The notes under the pieces were generated by a model that was not told the DNA's origin, made no database searches, and saw only the letters and a program-made list of their open reading frames with translations. A DNA stretch of 64,000 nt. Source: Flavobacteriaceae bacterium. GTDB taxonomy: Bacteria > Bacteroidota > Bacteroidia > Flavobacteriales > Flavobacteriaceae. The position numbers and the translations under genes are program-made. Position 1 is the first letter of the stretch. Each line of letters opens with the position of its first letter. Below, piece after piece: positions 1-10,051 of the stretch. The stretch covers positions 124,001 to 188,000 of the forward strand of contig CANKLE010000003.1 in assembly GCA_947483075.1 (NCBI GenBank), in the 5' to 3' direction.

Positions 1-20
1 ATTAACCGACCTACTGTAGT

Positions 21-1997
21 ATGCAATTTGATCGCCAACATCTGTCAGATGAAACTTTACTCGATTTATATAAAAAAATACTGAAACCTCGCCTCATCGA
101 AGAGAAAATGCTTATTCTCATTCGGCAAGGAAAAGTCTCTAAATGGTTTTCTGGTGTGGGACAAGAGGCAATTGCAGTTGGCGTTACTGCCGTATTAAAT
201 TCCGATGAGTATATCCTGCCGATGCACCGCAATTTGGGGGTATTTACCACCAGAGAAATTCCGTTGCACCGCTTGTTTTCTCAATGGCAAGGCAAAGCCA
301 ATGGGTTTACCAAAGGCCGTGATCGCAGTTTTCACTTTGGCACACAAGACTATAAAATTATTGGGATGATTTCTCACTTAGGGCCTCAATTGGGTGTTGC
401 CGATGGAATTGCTGTAGCCAACAAATTAAAGAAAAACGGACATGTGACTGCCGTTTTTACTGGCGAAGGTGCCACTTCTGAAGGCGATTTTCACGAAGCG
501 CTCAATATTGCAGCGGTATGGGATTTGCCGGTGTTATTCATTATAGAAAATAACGGATACGGTTTATCTACGCCCACCAACGAACAATACCGTTGCGAAA
601 ATTTGGCCGATAAAGGCATCGGTTATGGCATGGAAAGCCATATTATAGATGGAAATAATATCGTAGAAGTATATACCAAGTTGGAAGCGTTAGTGGCTTC
701 AATGCGCGAAAATCCGAGACCTGTTTTGTTGGAATTTAAAACCTTTCGTATGCGCGGACACGAAGAGGCGAGTGGCACCAAATATGTGCCGCAAGAACTT
801 ATGGATGCCTGGGCTGTAAAAGATCCGGTAGAGAATTATAAAAAATATTTAGAGTCCCTTCAGTTGCTGTCCGCCGAAATGGATGCGGAATTTAAAGCAA
901 GCATAAAAAAAGAAATCGATGAGCATTGGGAACTCGCTACCAATGAACCTGAAATTGCAGCTTCCTTAGAAGAGGAAATGAACGATGTATACAAGCCCTA
1001 TGACTTCGAATTCATAGCGCCTGGAACGACTACTGCATCCATACGATTTGTAGATGCTATATCCCAAGGATTAAAACAATCCTTCGAGCGCCACGACAAT
1101 TTAGTCATGATGGGACAAGACATTGCCGAATATGGCGGAGCCTTCAAGATTAGTGAGGGATTTGTAGAAGCTTTTGGAAATGAACGAATCATGAATACAC
1201 CCATTTGTGAAAGTGCAGTTGTTTCTGCCGGGATGGGCCTATCTATTAACGGCTGCAAAGCAATTGTAGAAATGCAATTTGCCGATTTTGTTTCTACCGG
1301 ATTCAATCCGATTGTAAATTATTTAGCCAAAGTGCATTACCGTTGGCAAGAAAACGCCGACGTGGTGGTGCGCATGCCTTGTGGTGGAGGTACTCAAGCC
1401 GGACCGTTTCATTCGCAAACTAATGAGGCTTGGTTTACTAAAACTCCTGGTTTAAAAGTGGTTTATCCCGCTTTTCCCTATGATGCCAAAGGCTTACTGG
1501 CTACAGCCATAAATGACCCGAATCCGGTATTGTTTTTTGAACACAAGCAACTGTACCGCAGTATTTACCAAGAAGTTCCTACGGATTATTATACGCTGCC
1601 TTTTGGCCAAGCTTCTTTGCTTAAAGAAGGCAATCAAATTAGTATTATTGCCTTTGGTGCCGCCGTGCATTGGGCATTGGAAGTCTTAGAAAAACATCCG
1701 GAAATTAGCGCCGACTTGATTGATTTGCGTACACTTCAACCCTTGGATACCGAAACTATTTTTGCTTCTGTCAAGAAAACGAATAAAGCGCTTATTGTGC
1801 AAGAAGACACTTTATTTGGTGGAATAGCTAGTGATATTTCGGCACTTATTATGGAAGAATGTTTCGAATATTTAGATGCACCTGTAAAACGAGTGGCCAG
1901 TTTAGACAGCCCTATACCATTTACTAAAGCGCTAGAAGACCAATTTATGAGTAAATCTAGATTGGAGGAAAGCATTTTAGCCCTGCTTTCCTATTAA
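21..1997 (+). CDS. 2-oxoacid dehydrogenase E1, fused alpha and beta subunits
   Basis: Thiamine-diphosphate-dependent E1 that decarboxylates a branched-chain 2-oxoacid and passes the acyl group to the E2 lipoyl domain. At 658 residues it joins the alpha half (about residues 1-330) and the beta half (about 345-658) normally encoded by two genes. The ThDP-binding signature GEGATSEGDF...NN lies near residues 149-179 and is a GEG variant of the usual GDG. The beta half carries the conserved stretches GQDIAEYGGAF and HSQ. Fused E1 proteins of this kind are common in Bacteroidota. The ATG is 20 bases from the window edge, and the N-terminus aligns with family starts, so the gene appears complete. 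No E2 or E3 gene is adjacent on the right. Confident as E1; branched-chain specificity is inferred from family resemblance. Confidence 0.9.
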   Translation: MQFDRQHLSDETLLDLYKKILKPRLIEEKMLILIRQGKVSKWFSGVGQEAIAVGVTAVLNSDEYILPMHRNLGVFTTREIPLHRLFSQWQGKANGFTKGRDRSFHFGTQDYKIIGMISHLGPQLGVADGIAVANKLKKNGHVTAVFTGEGATSEGDFHEALNIAAVWDLPVLFIIENNGYGLSTPTNEQYRCENLADKGIGYGMESHIIDGNNIVEVYTKLEALVASMRENPRPVLLEFKTFRMRGHEEASGTKYVPQELMDAWAVKDPVENYKKYLESLQLLSAEMDAEFKASIKKEIDEHWELATNEPEIAASLEEEMNDVYKPYDFEFIAPGTTTASIRFVDAISQGLKQSFERHDNLVMMGQDIAEYGGAFKISEGFVEAFGNERIMNTPICESAVVSAGMGLSINGCKAIVEMQFADFVSTGFNPIVNYLAKVHYRWQENADVVVRMPCGGGTQAGPFHSQTNEAWFTKTPGLKVVYPAFPYDAKGLLATAINDPNPVLFFEHKQLYRSIYQEVPTDYYTLPFGQASLLKEGNQISIIAFGAAVHWALEVLEKHPEISADLIDLRTLQPLDTETIFASVKKTNKALIVQEDTLFGGIASDISALIMEECFEYLDAPVKRVASLDSPIPFTKALEDQFMSKSRLEESILALLSY

Positions 1998-2016
1998 TTT
2001 GCTATAAAGACACCCT

Positions 2017-5000
2017 ATGAGTTGTTTCATTAAACATATTTTTTCTGCACTTACTTTCTTAATCGGATTTAATGCTACTCTTTTTGCACAAAACCTACTT
2101 GTCAATGGCGACTTTGAAAGCGGTGGGGCAGGAGTAGGATTTCAGACGAATTATTTTTTACCCGCTACAGCAGGTAGCAGTACTACCCGAAATTATTCGA
2201 TTACAACAGATTCGTTTAACATGAATACTGCCAATTTTTGTCATTCGTCCGATCACACATCAGGCACAGGAAAAATGATGGTGGTAGACGGATCAGGCAA
2301 TGGGGGGGATAAATTTTGGGAATTGATAAATGGTTCCACCTTAGGAGTTATTTCAGGCAGAACGTATCAATTTAGTTATTGGATACGCTCAATTTCAGGA
2401 ACCAACACTACTGCTAATTCTGCTATGATTGCATTGAATACCAACGGAACTACAGGGATTATTACGTTGATTTCAGGAGCAACTCAATGTCCAACGGGCA
2501 ATCCATCGGCATGGACAAAAGTCACTTACCAATGGACCGCAACAACCAATAATGCTCAGATTTGGCTCACTGATACGCAATCGACTGGAGGCGGAGTAGG
2601 AAATGATTTTGCTATAGATGACATTTCCCTGGTTGAACTTTTGCCCCCTTTATCGATTAGTGCAACGGCGGTAAATCCGACTTGTCCCAATGCCAATAAC
2701 GGAACTATTCTAGTAAGTGGTGTTAATGGAGTGCCTCCCTATGTAACCTACACATTATCTGGAACAAGCAGTGATTCCAACAACAACGGAGTATTCAGTA
2801 ATCTAACACCTGGAACGTATTCGGTATCCGTTTTAGATTCAAACGGCACGCAGGTATCCCAAAATGGCATTAGTATTGTAGACCCTGCCAACATTAGCAT
2901 TACGGCTTCGGCAACCTCAATTTGCGCAGGAAATACAGTTACACTTACAGCCAATGGCGCTTCGACTTATACTTGGTCATCTACTCCAAATGATCCTGGA
3001 ATCACCAACCTCAATGCAACTGCACAATCGGTTCAGCCTACTGTTCCCACCACTTATACTCTTACGGCCACCACCACAACGACCAGTACCAATAATTTAA
3101 TTGCTAATGGTGACTTTTCATCGGGCAATACTGGCTTTACAACCAATTATCAATACTTGGCAACTGCTCCAGTAGGAGGTGTACAAAATGCATACGGCGT
3201 TGTCACCAATCCACAAGCTTGGTTTTCGGCTTTTACCACTTGTGGTGATCATACAACGGGTAGCGGAAAAATGATGGTCGTAGATGGAACTGCAACATCC
3301 GCCAATTCGATACTTTGGAAACAAACAGTTCCTGTAATCAACAATACCACGTATGCGTTTAGTTTTTGGGTACAATCGGTGGTCAACGTAAACCCCGCCA
3401 ACATTGAAGTATTAATTAATGGAGTTTCTGTAGGTTTTCAATTGGCCCCAACTAATATTACCTGTAACAACTGGGTCCAGTTTACTTATTCTTGGAATTC
3501 ATTAACCAATACTACAGCGAGTATTGTACTTTATGATCGAACGGTTATTTCAAATGGAAATGATTTTGCCATTGACGATATTGCATTTGTTACCACTACA
3601 ACTACTACCTGTAATTTAACGGCTTCAAAAGTAATAACGGTTACTCCTATACCAACTATTACAGCTTCGGTTACATCAGCGCCAACCTGTACCAATCCAT
3701 TGGGAGCAATCACAGTTTCAAGTCCAGTTGGTGCGACCTATGAATACAGTGCCGACGGAACTACCTTTCAGAGTAGTCCGATTTTTTCTGGATTAGCCGC
3801 GAATACCTATTCAATTACGGTTCGTGTTGTTGGCACAACTTGCCCTTCCTTGCCTGTGAGTTTAACTATTTCATCGGTGCCTGCAGTGCCCAACGTTTCG
3901 GCAACTACAGGCGTTGCTCCCAATTGTGGGGTAAAACTCATCGGAAACTCTACAACCATAGGCGTACAACTTAGCTGGAATGGTCCTGGCATAGCTGTCA
4001 ATTCTGCCAATCCTGCTACAGCAACCCAAAACGGAACATTTACCTTGACTGCTTTAGATCCGGTTTCGGGTTGTTCAAACGCTACGACAGTAGCAGTTAC
4101 ATTGCCATCATTGCCCACAACTCCGCTCATTAATACGACACAACCTTCGTGTGTGACGGCAACCGGAAGCATAACCGTTACCGCTCCATTGGGTGCTAAT
4201 TTTGAATACAGCATCAACGGAACCACCTTTCAAGCGGGAACTGTATTTAGTAATGTAAGTCCCAATACGTATGATGTGGTAGTTCGAAATACCACAACCG
4301 GTTGTGTTTCATTACCCAATACGATTCAAATAAACAGTACCATTGCAACTCCGCCACCAACAGTTACTTCACCAATTTATTATTGCCAGAACAGCACTGC
4401 ATCTGCGCTTTCTGTTACTCCAGCTGCGGGAACTACTTTAAAATGGTATACTGTCGCTACTGGTGGTACAGCATCGACAATTGCGCCAACTCCGAATACA
4501 GGAACTGTAGGTAATTTTACCTTTTATGTATCACAAACAAATGGCAGCTGCGAAAGTATCCGTGTACCCATTGTAGTTAAAGTAACTCAAAATTTTAATG
4601 AGTCACTTAATTTAGTATGTGATCCAACACGTTCAACGCCTACTTCTGTATTTTTTGAATGGGTAAATATGACCGGGTATGTTGGGTATAATTATACCTA
4701 CTCTATAGCAGGAGGGCCTTTAGTTACGGGTTATATTCCTTCGCCTTCCAGTATTTCAATTCCGGTTTCAGGTCCAGGAACTTCGGTAACTTTTACCATT
4801 ACTTCGGTGGTAGGAGCCCCCTGTGTAACTCCAGAAACTCAAACCTGTCATTCTTCTTGCACAACAATAACCACCCCCAATTTTGCCTCCATTCCGCCTA
4901 TTTGTTCCGGAACAACAGCGCCTGTTCTAGCAGCTACAAGCCCCAACGGAATTTCGGGAACATGGAATCCCGCGATAATTAGTACTGTAGCAGGAGCCGA

Positions 5001-7014
5001 TTATGTATTTACCCCAAATAGCTTTTCTTTTCCGTGTACCAATACGCAAACCCTTACGGTAAGTATAACCAATGCTGTTACTCCCACCTTCACCAATTTA
5101 CAAACTTCTCTTTGTCAAAATGCCCCAGCACCTGTGCTTCCTATAAACACTTCGAATGTTCCCTCCCTAAGCGGTACATGGAGTCCTGCAACAGTAAATA
5201 CTGCCACCTTAGGATCAACTTTTTATACCTTCAATCCTACCAGTGGACAATGTGTAACCTCGGCAACGGTAGGTACTTTTATCACAGTAAATCCTAATGT
5301 AAATCCTAATTTTGCTGGAATAAGTGCCATTTGTTCCGCAAGTACAGCGCCGGTACTTTCCACTACATCCCCAAATGGAATTACAGGATCTTGGAATCCG
5401 GCGGTAATAAGCAATACCAGCTCGGCTTCTTATTTATTTACACCCAACGCCAACCAATGCAGTTCAACTCAAACGCTGAATGTAAACATCCTAAACGCTA
5501 CTACTGCCGATTTTGCTGCAATTCCCTCTATTTGCTCCGGATCTACAGCGCCTATTTTGGCAACAATAGCACCCAACGGCACCAGTGGAACCTGGTCGCC
5601 TACAGTTATTGATAACCTAAATTCGGGATCGTATACGTTTTCTCCCGATCCGAGTATATATACCTGTCCAACTCCCCAAGTTTTAAACGTTGCCATTTCA
5701 TCAGCAGCAACCCCTGTTTTTACTGCTATACCTGTGCTGTGTCAAAACAGTAGTGCACCCCTATTGCCGACATCTTCAACCAATACACCGCCAATTACGG
5801 GAACCTGGAATTCACCCATTGACACTACTATTCTAGGCAATACCACCTATACGTTTACTGCAGCAGCCAATCAATGTGTGGTGAGCACAAATCCAACTAT
5901 GTTGGTGAATGTGCTGGCAAATGTCACACCCGATTTCTTGCCCATTCCTTCTTTCTGCGAAAACACAACAAGTCCAATTTTGGCTACTAATGCGCCCAAT
6001 GGCATTTCTGGAAATTGGAATCCAGCGATTATCAGCAATACTACTGATGCATCCTATTTGTTTACGCCAACTCCTGGTCAATGTTCCAGCACCCAAACAC
6101 TGGCTGTAAGTTTAATTCGCAGAACTAATCCAGATTTTAGTTCAATTGCGCCAATTTGTGTAGGTGATGTAGCTCCAATTTTGGCATTGACCGCTCCCAA
6201 TGGAATTAATGGAACTTGGTCACCGGCAGTGGTTGATAACCTATTAAGTGGCAACTATTTGTTTACGCCTGATCCAACCGTTTGTGCCAACACACAAAAC
6301 TTGTCTGTTACTGTGAATCAACCAACTATTCCTGATTTTGCCGATTTGACTATTTGTATAAATTCAACTGCGCCAGTGCTAAACATCAGCTCGCCAAATG
6401 GTATTTCTGGAACATGGAGTCCTGCCATTGTTGACGTTACCGCTTCTGCACCCTATGTTTTTACACCTGTGGCTAATTCTTGTGCTGTTCCTCAAACGAT
6501 ACAAGTGGTTATTAATCAACCTCAACTAAACAATGTAGTCATCACCTATGAAGTAAGTGATGCTTTTAGCGCCAATCCGATTATTGAGGTATCAATTACT
6601 CCAGCGGGTAATTTCTTCTATCAATTGGATTTAGGCCCACTACAAAACACGCCAATTTTTGATCAAGTAAGTCATGGTATACATACGGTAACCATTTATG
6701 ACGCTTATGCTTGTTCGACACCGAGTTCGACTTCGTTTGAAGTAATGGTCATCGATTATCCCAAATTCTTTACACCAAATGGTGATGGATTTAACGATGC
6801 TTGGAATATTTATGAATTGGAAACTACACCAGCAACGATCTACATTTTTGACCGCATGGGAAAATTACTCAAACAACTTTTTCCAACTGAAGATGGCTGG
6901 GATGGTACTTACAACGGAGCCGCATTACCGGCTACCGATTATTGGTTCTTGGTTGAGTATGAAGAGAATGGCAGCATGAAACGATTTAAATCGCATTTCG
7001 CCTTAAAGAGATAA
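2017..7014 (+). CDS. Large secreted repeat adhesin with T9SS type B sorting domain
   Basis: Predicted cell-surface or secreted protein of 1665 residues. A signal peptide (residues 1 to about 25, cleavage after LFAQ) is followed by two similar jelly-roll-like modules that start NGDFESG or NGDFSSG and end near DFAIDDI (about 26-206 and 361-525). SprB-like segments with TCPNANNG/TCTNPLG patterns lie around 210-290 and 550-800. Eight tandem modules of about 68 residues (about 953-1503) share the core ICSGTTAPVL..PNGISGTW..A. The C-terminus has FTPNGDGFNDAW and ends FALKR, the type B (gliding-motility-associated, CHU) signal for T9SS export. It begins 19 bases after the E1 stop and its stop is one base from the convergent maleate isomerase gene. 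An adhesive or gliding-track role is inferred; no enzyme motif is visible. Confidence 0.85.
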   Translation: MSCFIKHIFSALTFLIGFNATLFAQNLLVNGDFESGGAGVGFQTNYFLPATAGSSTTRNYSITTDSFNMNTANFCHSSDHTSGTGKMMVVDGSGNGGDKFWELINGSTLGVISGRTYQFSYWIRSISGTNTTANSAMIALNTNGTTGIITLISGATQCPTGNPSAWTKVTYQWTATTNNAQIWLTDTQSTGGGVGNDFAIDDISLVELLPPLSISATAVNPTCPNANNGTILVSGVNGVPPYVTYTLSGTSSDSNNNGVFSNLTPGTYSVSVLDSNGTQVSQNGISIVDPANISITASATSICAGNTVTLTANGASTYTWSSTPNDPGITNLNATAQSVQPTVPTTYTLTATTTTTSTNNLIANGDFSSGNTGFTTNYQYLATAPVGGVQNAYGVVTNPQAWFSAFTTCGDHTTGSGKMMVVDGTATSANSILWKQTVPVINNTTYAFSFWVQSVVNVNPANIEVLINGVSVGFQLAPTNITCNNWVQFTYSWNSLTNTTASIVLYDRTVISNGNDFAIDDIAFVTTTTTTCNLTASKVITVTPIPTITASVTSAPTCTNPLGAITVSSPVGATYEYSADGTTFQSSPIFSGLAANTYSITVRVVGTTCPSLPVSLTISSVPAVPNVSATTGVAPNCGVKLIGNSTTIGVQLSWNGPGIAVNSANPATATQNGTFTLTALDPVSGCSNATTVAVTLPSLPTTPLINTTQPSCVTATGSITVTAPLGANFEYSINGTTFQAGTVFSNVSPNTYDVVVRNTTTGCVSLPNTIQINSTIATPPPTVTSPIYYCQNSTASALSVTPAAGTTLKWYTVATGGTASTIAPTPNTGTVGNFTFYVSQTNGSCESIRVPIVVKVTQNFNESLNLVCDPTRSTPTSVFFEWVNMTGYVGYNYTYSIAGGPLVTGYIPSPSSISIPVSGPGTSVTFTITSVVGAPCVTPETQTCHSSCTTITTPNFASIPPICSGTTAPVLAATSPNGISGTWNPAIISTVAGADYVFTPNSFSFPCTNTQTLTVSITNAVTPTFTNLQTSLCQNAPAPVLPINTSNVPSLSGTWSPATVNTATLGSTFYTFNPTSGQCVTSATVGTFITVNPNVNPNFAGISAICSASTAPVLSTTSPNGITGSWNPAVISNTSSASYLFTPNANQCSSTQTLNVNILNATTADFAAIPSICSGSTAPILATIAPNGTSGTWSPTVIDNLNSGSYTFSPDPSIYTCPTPQVLNVAISSAATPVFTAIPVLCQNSSAPLLPTSSTNTPPITGTWNSPIDTTILGNTTYTFTAAANQCVVSTNPTMLVNVLANVTPDFLPIPSFCENTTSPILATNAPNGISGNWNPAIISNTTDASYLFTPTPGQCSSTQTLAVSLIRRTNPDFSSIAPICVGDVAPILALTAPNGINGTWSPAVVDNLLSGNYLFTPDPTVCANTQNLSVTVNQPTIPDFADLTICINSTAPVLNISSPNGISGTWSPAIVDVTASAPYVFTPVANSCAVPQTIQVVINQPQLNNVVITYEVSDAFSANPIIEVSITPAGNFFYQLDLGPLQNTPIFDQVSHGIHTVTIYDAYACSTPSSTSFEVMVIDYPKFFTPNGDGFNDAWNIYELETTPATIYIFDRMGKLLKQLFPTEDGWDGTYNGAALPATDYWFLVEYEENGSMKRFKSHFALKR

Positions 7015-7015
7015 G

Positions 7016-7762
7016 CTAGTAATTTCCGTTCAATAATTCACCACCAATGGGTGAACGGGCTTCAATGCCTAGTTCTTTCATCATTTCATAGGTGGTACAC
7101 ACCGCTGCCGATGTAACCGGTATGCCACATTCGGCTTGAATGAGATCAATGGCTTCTAGCGAAGGCATTTGCACGCAGGCCGAAACGACCAAAACATCTA
7201 CATCGGTAAGATCGAGTTGTTTATAGATCGTGAGTAGATTCAACGGATTTTGAGCAGCCACTTCTAAATTATCCGGAATTTCTAGGGCAATGCTCTCTTT
7301 TACTTTGATGCCTTGATGTTCAATATAATCCACCACCATATCAGTAAGCGGTCGCATATAGGGCGTAATGATCGAAATTTGTTTGGCACCTAAAACCTTC
7401 AAACCATTTATCAAAGCTCCAGCCGAAGTCACAATAGGAGTAGGGAAACCGTTGGCTATCGTTTCTTGGTGTAAATTTATTTGAGATACACAGTGATAGC
7501 CTCTACCCATACTCATGATCGCTACCAAACACGCATAACCCATTACGTCAACCTGCGCGTCCGATAATTCTTGGGCACATTTCAAACTCATGGCATCCAT
7601 AGCTTCTAATTCTTCTTTGGTTACTTTTTTCATGCGCATGCGGCTGCTGTGAAACGTAAATCGTTCAGGCAATACGGTTTCTCTGGCCCTGAAAATCGCC
7701 GGTATTTCGGTTTCCATCGTCACATTGGAAGAAGGAACAATTTGTCCTATTCTGTATTTCAT
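7016..7762 (-). CDS. Maleate cis-trans isomerase / Asp-Glu racemase superfamily protein
   Basis: A 248-residue cofactor-free isomerase of the Asp/Glu racemase superfamily, closest by motif to maleate isomerase, which converts maleate to fumarate. Cys78 in the motif GYACLVAIMSMG and Cys196 in VVSACVQMPS occupy the positions of the two catalytic cysteines of maleate isomerases (Cys76/Cys194 in the Nocardia enzyme as I recall it). The N-terminus RIGQIVPSSNVTMETE is also typical. It is the last gene of the aromatic-acid block, so it would turn the maleate released by direct hydrolysis of maleylpyruvate into fumarate. Arylmalonate decarboxylase is a related family, but that enzyme keeps only one of the cysteines. 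The family is clear; the substrate is inferred from context. Confidence 0.8.
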   Translation of the reverse strand: MKYRIGQIVPSSNVTMETEIPAIFRARETVLPERFTFHSSRMRMKKVTKEELEAMDAMSLKCAQELSDAQVDVMGYACLVAIMSMGRGYHCVSQINLHQETIANGFPTPIVTSAGALINGLKVLGAKQISIITPYMRPLTDMVVDYIEHQGIKVKESIALEIPDNLEVAAQNPLNLLTIYKQLDLTDVDVLVVSACVQMPSLEAIDLIQAECGIPVTSAAVCTTYEMMKELGIEARSPIGGELLNGNY

Positions 7763-7810
7763 TTTAACTATTTAAAGTATACGGTTTATTGTATTTTAAT
7801 AACTCTTCAC

Positions 7811-7881
7811 TCATAACTAATAACTCATAACTAATAACTCATAACTAATAACTCATAACTCATAACTCATAACTAATAACT
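7811..7881. repeat. AT-rich tandem intergenic repeat (ATAACTAATAACTC-type)
   Basis: The 117-base gap between the maleate isomerase and hydrolase genes is filled mostly by imperfect head-to-tail copies of ATAACTAATAACTC and its shorter form ATAACTC. Similar ACTCATAACTC strings recur at 11212-11265 in the same operon. There is no hairpin and no coding potential. It may have grown by replication slippage. Confidence 0.8.
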
Positions 7882-8788
7882 ATATCTCCCTAACTGTATT
7901 CACAATTGTTCCTATCCCTTCCACGGTAGCTTCCACCACATCGCCGTCATGCAACCATTCTTGTGGATTTCGACCAGCTCCCACACCCGCAGGAGTTCCT
8001 GTTGCAATGATATCGCCAGGCTCTAAGGTAAACACAGTGCTCAAATCTTCGATCAAATCATTGATGTTGAATAACAAGAATTTAGTATTGGAGTTTTGTT
8101 TTTCTACGCCATTCACTTTTAGGGATAAATTCAAGTTGTGTGGATTGTCAATTTCATCAGCAGTGACCAAAATGGGTCCCATTGGGGCAAAGGTATCTTG
8201 TCCTTTTGATACAATCCATTGGCCTTCACGTCGGCAATCGCGGGCCGAAATGTCATTGATAACCGTATAGCCAAACACATACTCCAGGGCTTCTGCCTTT
8301 GGAACGTATTTGCCGTGTTTGCCAATGACCACAGCCAATTCGACTTCCCAATCCAGTTGGGCAGTTAGTTTGGTGTTTTTGATGATATCCGTATTGGTGG
8401 CCGTAACCGTTGTAGGCGGTTTTGAAAAAATAATTGGTTTTTGTGGTAATTTCCCGGTTGTGTCTAGGGTTCTAGCGCTTTCGGCCACGTGCTCGGTGTA
8501 ATTCAACCCAATGCCAATGATATTCTTTCGCGGTTTTTGAATGGGAGCCAAAAAGGTTACTTCCTCCAGCGAATAGGCAATTTCTTCAAAGAAATTCTCG
8601 GGTGTTTCGGCCACCATTTCGTTCAATTCGGCAATGAGTTCAATGCCCATATCAATCAATTCAAGCATGTCGTTGGGCAATGGAAAATTGGAAATCTCAC
8701 CAAAATCCTCCATGTCGATCACTTGGTTGTTGTGCATAAATCCCAAACGGGCTTCTGTATTGGCAGTGGTGTAGGTAAGTAGTTTCAT
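7880..8788 (-). CDS. Fumarylacetoacetate hydrolase family protein, probable fumaryl/maleylpyruvate hydrolase
   Basis: A 302-residue FAH-fold enzyme that would hydrolyse the C-C bond of a 2,4-dioxo acid. The metal-binding acidic cluster is visible as DWEVELAVVIG, followed by GYTVINDISARD, KGQDTFAPMGP and the C-terminal GDIIATGTPAGVG signature. The N-terminal 80 residues form the usual small beta domain. It lies directly downstream of gentisate 1,2-dioxygenase, whose product is maleylpyruvate. No maleylpyruvate isomerase is present and a maleate isomerase follows, so direct hydrolysis of maleylpyruvate to maleate and pyruvate is plausible; a FAH-family maleylpyruvate hydrolase (HbzF) is known in Pseudomonas. 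The stop codon region abuts the tandem repeat at 7811-7881. Exact substrate unproven. Confidence 0.85.
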   Translation of the reverse strand: MKLLTYTTANTEARLGFMHNNQVIDMEDFGEISNFPLPNDMLELIDMGIELIAELNEMVAETPENFFEEIAYSLEEVTFLAPIQKPRKNIIGIGLNYTEHVAESARTLDTTGKLPQKPIIFSKPPTTVTATNTDIIKNTKLTAQLDWEVELAVVIGKHGKYVPKAEALEYVFGYTVINDISARDCRREGQWIVSKGQDTFAPMGPILVTADEIDNPHNLNLSLKVNGVEKQNSNTKFLLFNINDLIEDLSTVFTLEPGDIIATGTPAGVGAGRNPQEWLHDGDVVEATVEGIGTIVNTVREI

Positions 8789-8795
8789 TTGATTT

Positions 8796-8887
8796 GTTTC
8801 AGGTTTCAGGTTTCAAGTTTCAGGTTTATTCCGCTTCGCTTCATCTGTTGTCCGGAGGTTTCGGGACTCGAGTCAGGTTTCAAGTTA
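8796..8887. repeat. CAGGTTTCAAGTTT-type intergenic repeat
   Basis: The gap between the hydrolase and gentisate dioxygenase genes holds repeated units of the form TTTCAGGTTTCA/TTTCAAGTTTCA at 8796-8828, a GC-richer core (about 8829-8870, with TTCCGCTTCGCTTC and TCCGGAGG), and another CAGGTTTCAAGTT copy at 8874-8886. The repeat flanks a different core, so it may be a degraded interspersed element, not plain slippage. No coding potential is visible. Confidence 0.6.
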
Positions 8888-8903
8888 ACCAGAAATAATA
8901 ATT

Positions 8904-10016
8904 TTAGTTTACAGGTTGATGACCATTATTTTCAGTATACACGCGGTCTTGGTACAAGCCCAAGCTTTCTATTACGGGCAAGTCATTAAAGCTAAACAGA
9001 CAGGCATCTTCCGTATCAGACAAATTGTGGTGTTCGTGCCAAGCCCATGAAGGGACACAGAATATATCGCGTTCTTGCCAATCAAAACGCTTGCCATTGA
9101 TGATCGAATAGCCTTTCCCTTTGGCGCATTGATACACGAATGATCCGGTATGTTTGTGGGCCTTTCCTATAAATCCGGCAGGCAACAATTGCATCGCGGC
9201 GCCCATGGTTTGCATCACATGCCCACCCGTAAGTGGATTGGAATACTGCATCAATAAACCATCAAACGGGTTGATTAAATTTACTTCTAATGCTGCCAAA
9301 AGAGCAGGGTAGACAGTTTTCCACGAGAACTTAAATAAGGGAGAATAGGGTTTGTCCCATGTTTTATCCGCAGGGATTAAACCGGCGCAACCATAGGTTA
9401 TGGGCGAATAATTGATGGGGTAATCCAAGGGTTGTTTACCATCAAACACGGCATAATCATTGGCTTCTAAGGCATTCACCAAAGGAATATCCAATCCGTC
9501 TTGCCAAATACAGATTTCACCATCGGCTTCTACGCCGTGTTCGTGCCAAGTAGAGTTGGGGGTAATCACAAAATCATTTACCTCAAGCATAATTTTATGA
9601 CCATCCACTACGGTATAGCCTTTGCTGCCTTCCATGATAAATCGCAAGGCTGATGCACGATGGCGATGGGCCGAAGTACTTTCGCCCGGACGAGTCACTT
9701 GAATTCCGGTGTATAACCAACCCACGGCGGCCGATACGTCTTTTCGTTTGTCATTCACCAAATAAACCACACGTCTACCGGCTTGTTCGGGTGTAACCAA
9801 TTCGGAGGACTTGAGTACCAAATCGCGTAAATCGGCGTATTTCCAGAGCATGGGAACGGAGGAGGAACGGGGCTCCCAAGGTTCGATGTCATTAGCAACG
9901 GTCCATAAAGCACCAGCGCCTAAGGTTTCTAATTCTTTGTAATAGGCAATTAGTTCGGGCGAATCTTGCACTCTAGCGCGACCTAGTTGGTCATCTGAAT
10001 GATTAGTAGTATCCAT
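8904..10016 (-). CDS. Gentisate 1,2-dioxygenase (bicupin)
   Basis: Fe(II) ring-cleavage dioxygenase that opens gentisate between C1 and C2 to give maleylpyruvate. The 370-residue protein has two cupin domains. The first carries the iron-ligand pattern GESTSAHRHRASALRF (near residues 110-125) and a third ligand in WHEHG. The second has GKAHKHTGSF (near 283-292) and WAWHEHH. Family length is about 340-375. It sits 35 bases downstream of the nitrilase and 115 bases upstream of the hydrolase that acts on its product. A 1-hydroxy-2-naphthoate or salicylate dioxygenase of the same bicupin family is the main alternative, but the CoA ligase, hydroxylase and thioesterase upstream favour gentisate. Confidence 0.88.
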   Translation of the reverse strand: MDTTNHSDDQLGRARVQDSPELIAYYKELETLGAGALWTVANDIEPWEPRSSSVPMLWKYADLRDLVLKSSELVTPEQAGRRVVYLVNDKRKDVSAAVGWLYTGIQVTRPGESTSAHRHRASALRFIMEGSKGYTVVDGHKIMLEVNDFVITPNSTWHEHGVEADGEICIWQDGLDIPLVNALEANDYAVFDGKQPLDYPINYSPITYGCAGLIPADKTWDKPYSPLFKFSWKTVYPALLAALEVNLINPFDGLLMQYSNPLTGGHVMQTMGAAMQLLPAGFIGKAHKHTGSFVYQCAKGKGYSIINGKRFDWQERDIFCVPSWAWHEHHNLSDTEDACLFSFNDLPVIESLGLYQDRVYTENNGHQPVN

Positions 10017-10051
10017 TTATTTTGCAATTATTACTTATTATTTTTTCATTT

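Noticed and set aside
3807..4226. 139-residue minus-strand frame within the adhesin gene
   Set aside because: It mirrors the Thr/Val-rich repeats of the adhesin and has no independent signal.
7811..7881. CRISPR-like repeat array
   Set aside because: The units are 7-14 bases, directly adjoining and AT-rich. There are no spacers of constant length and no cas genes.
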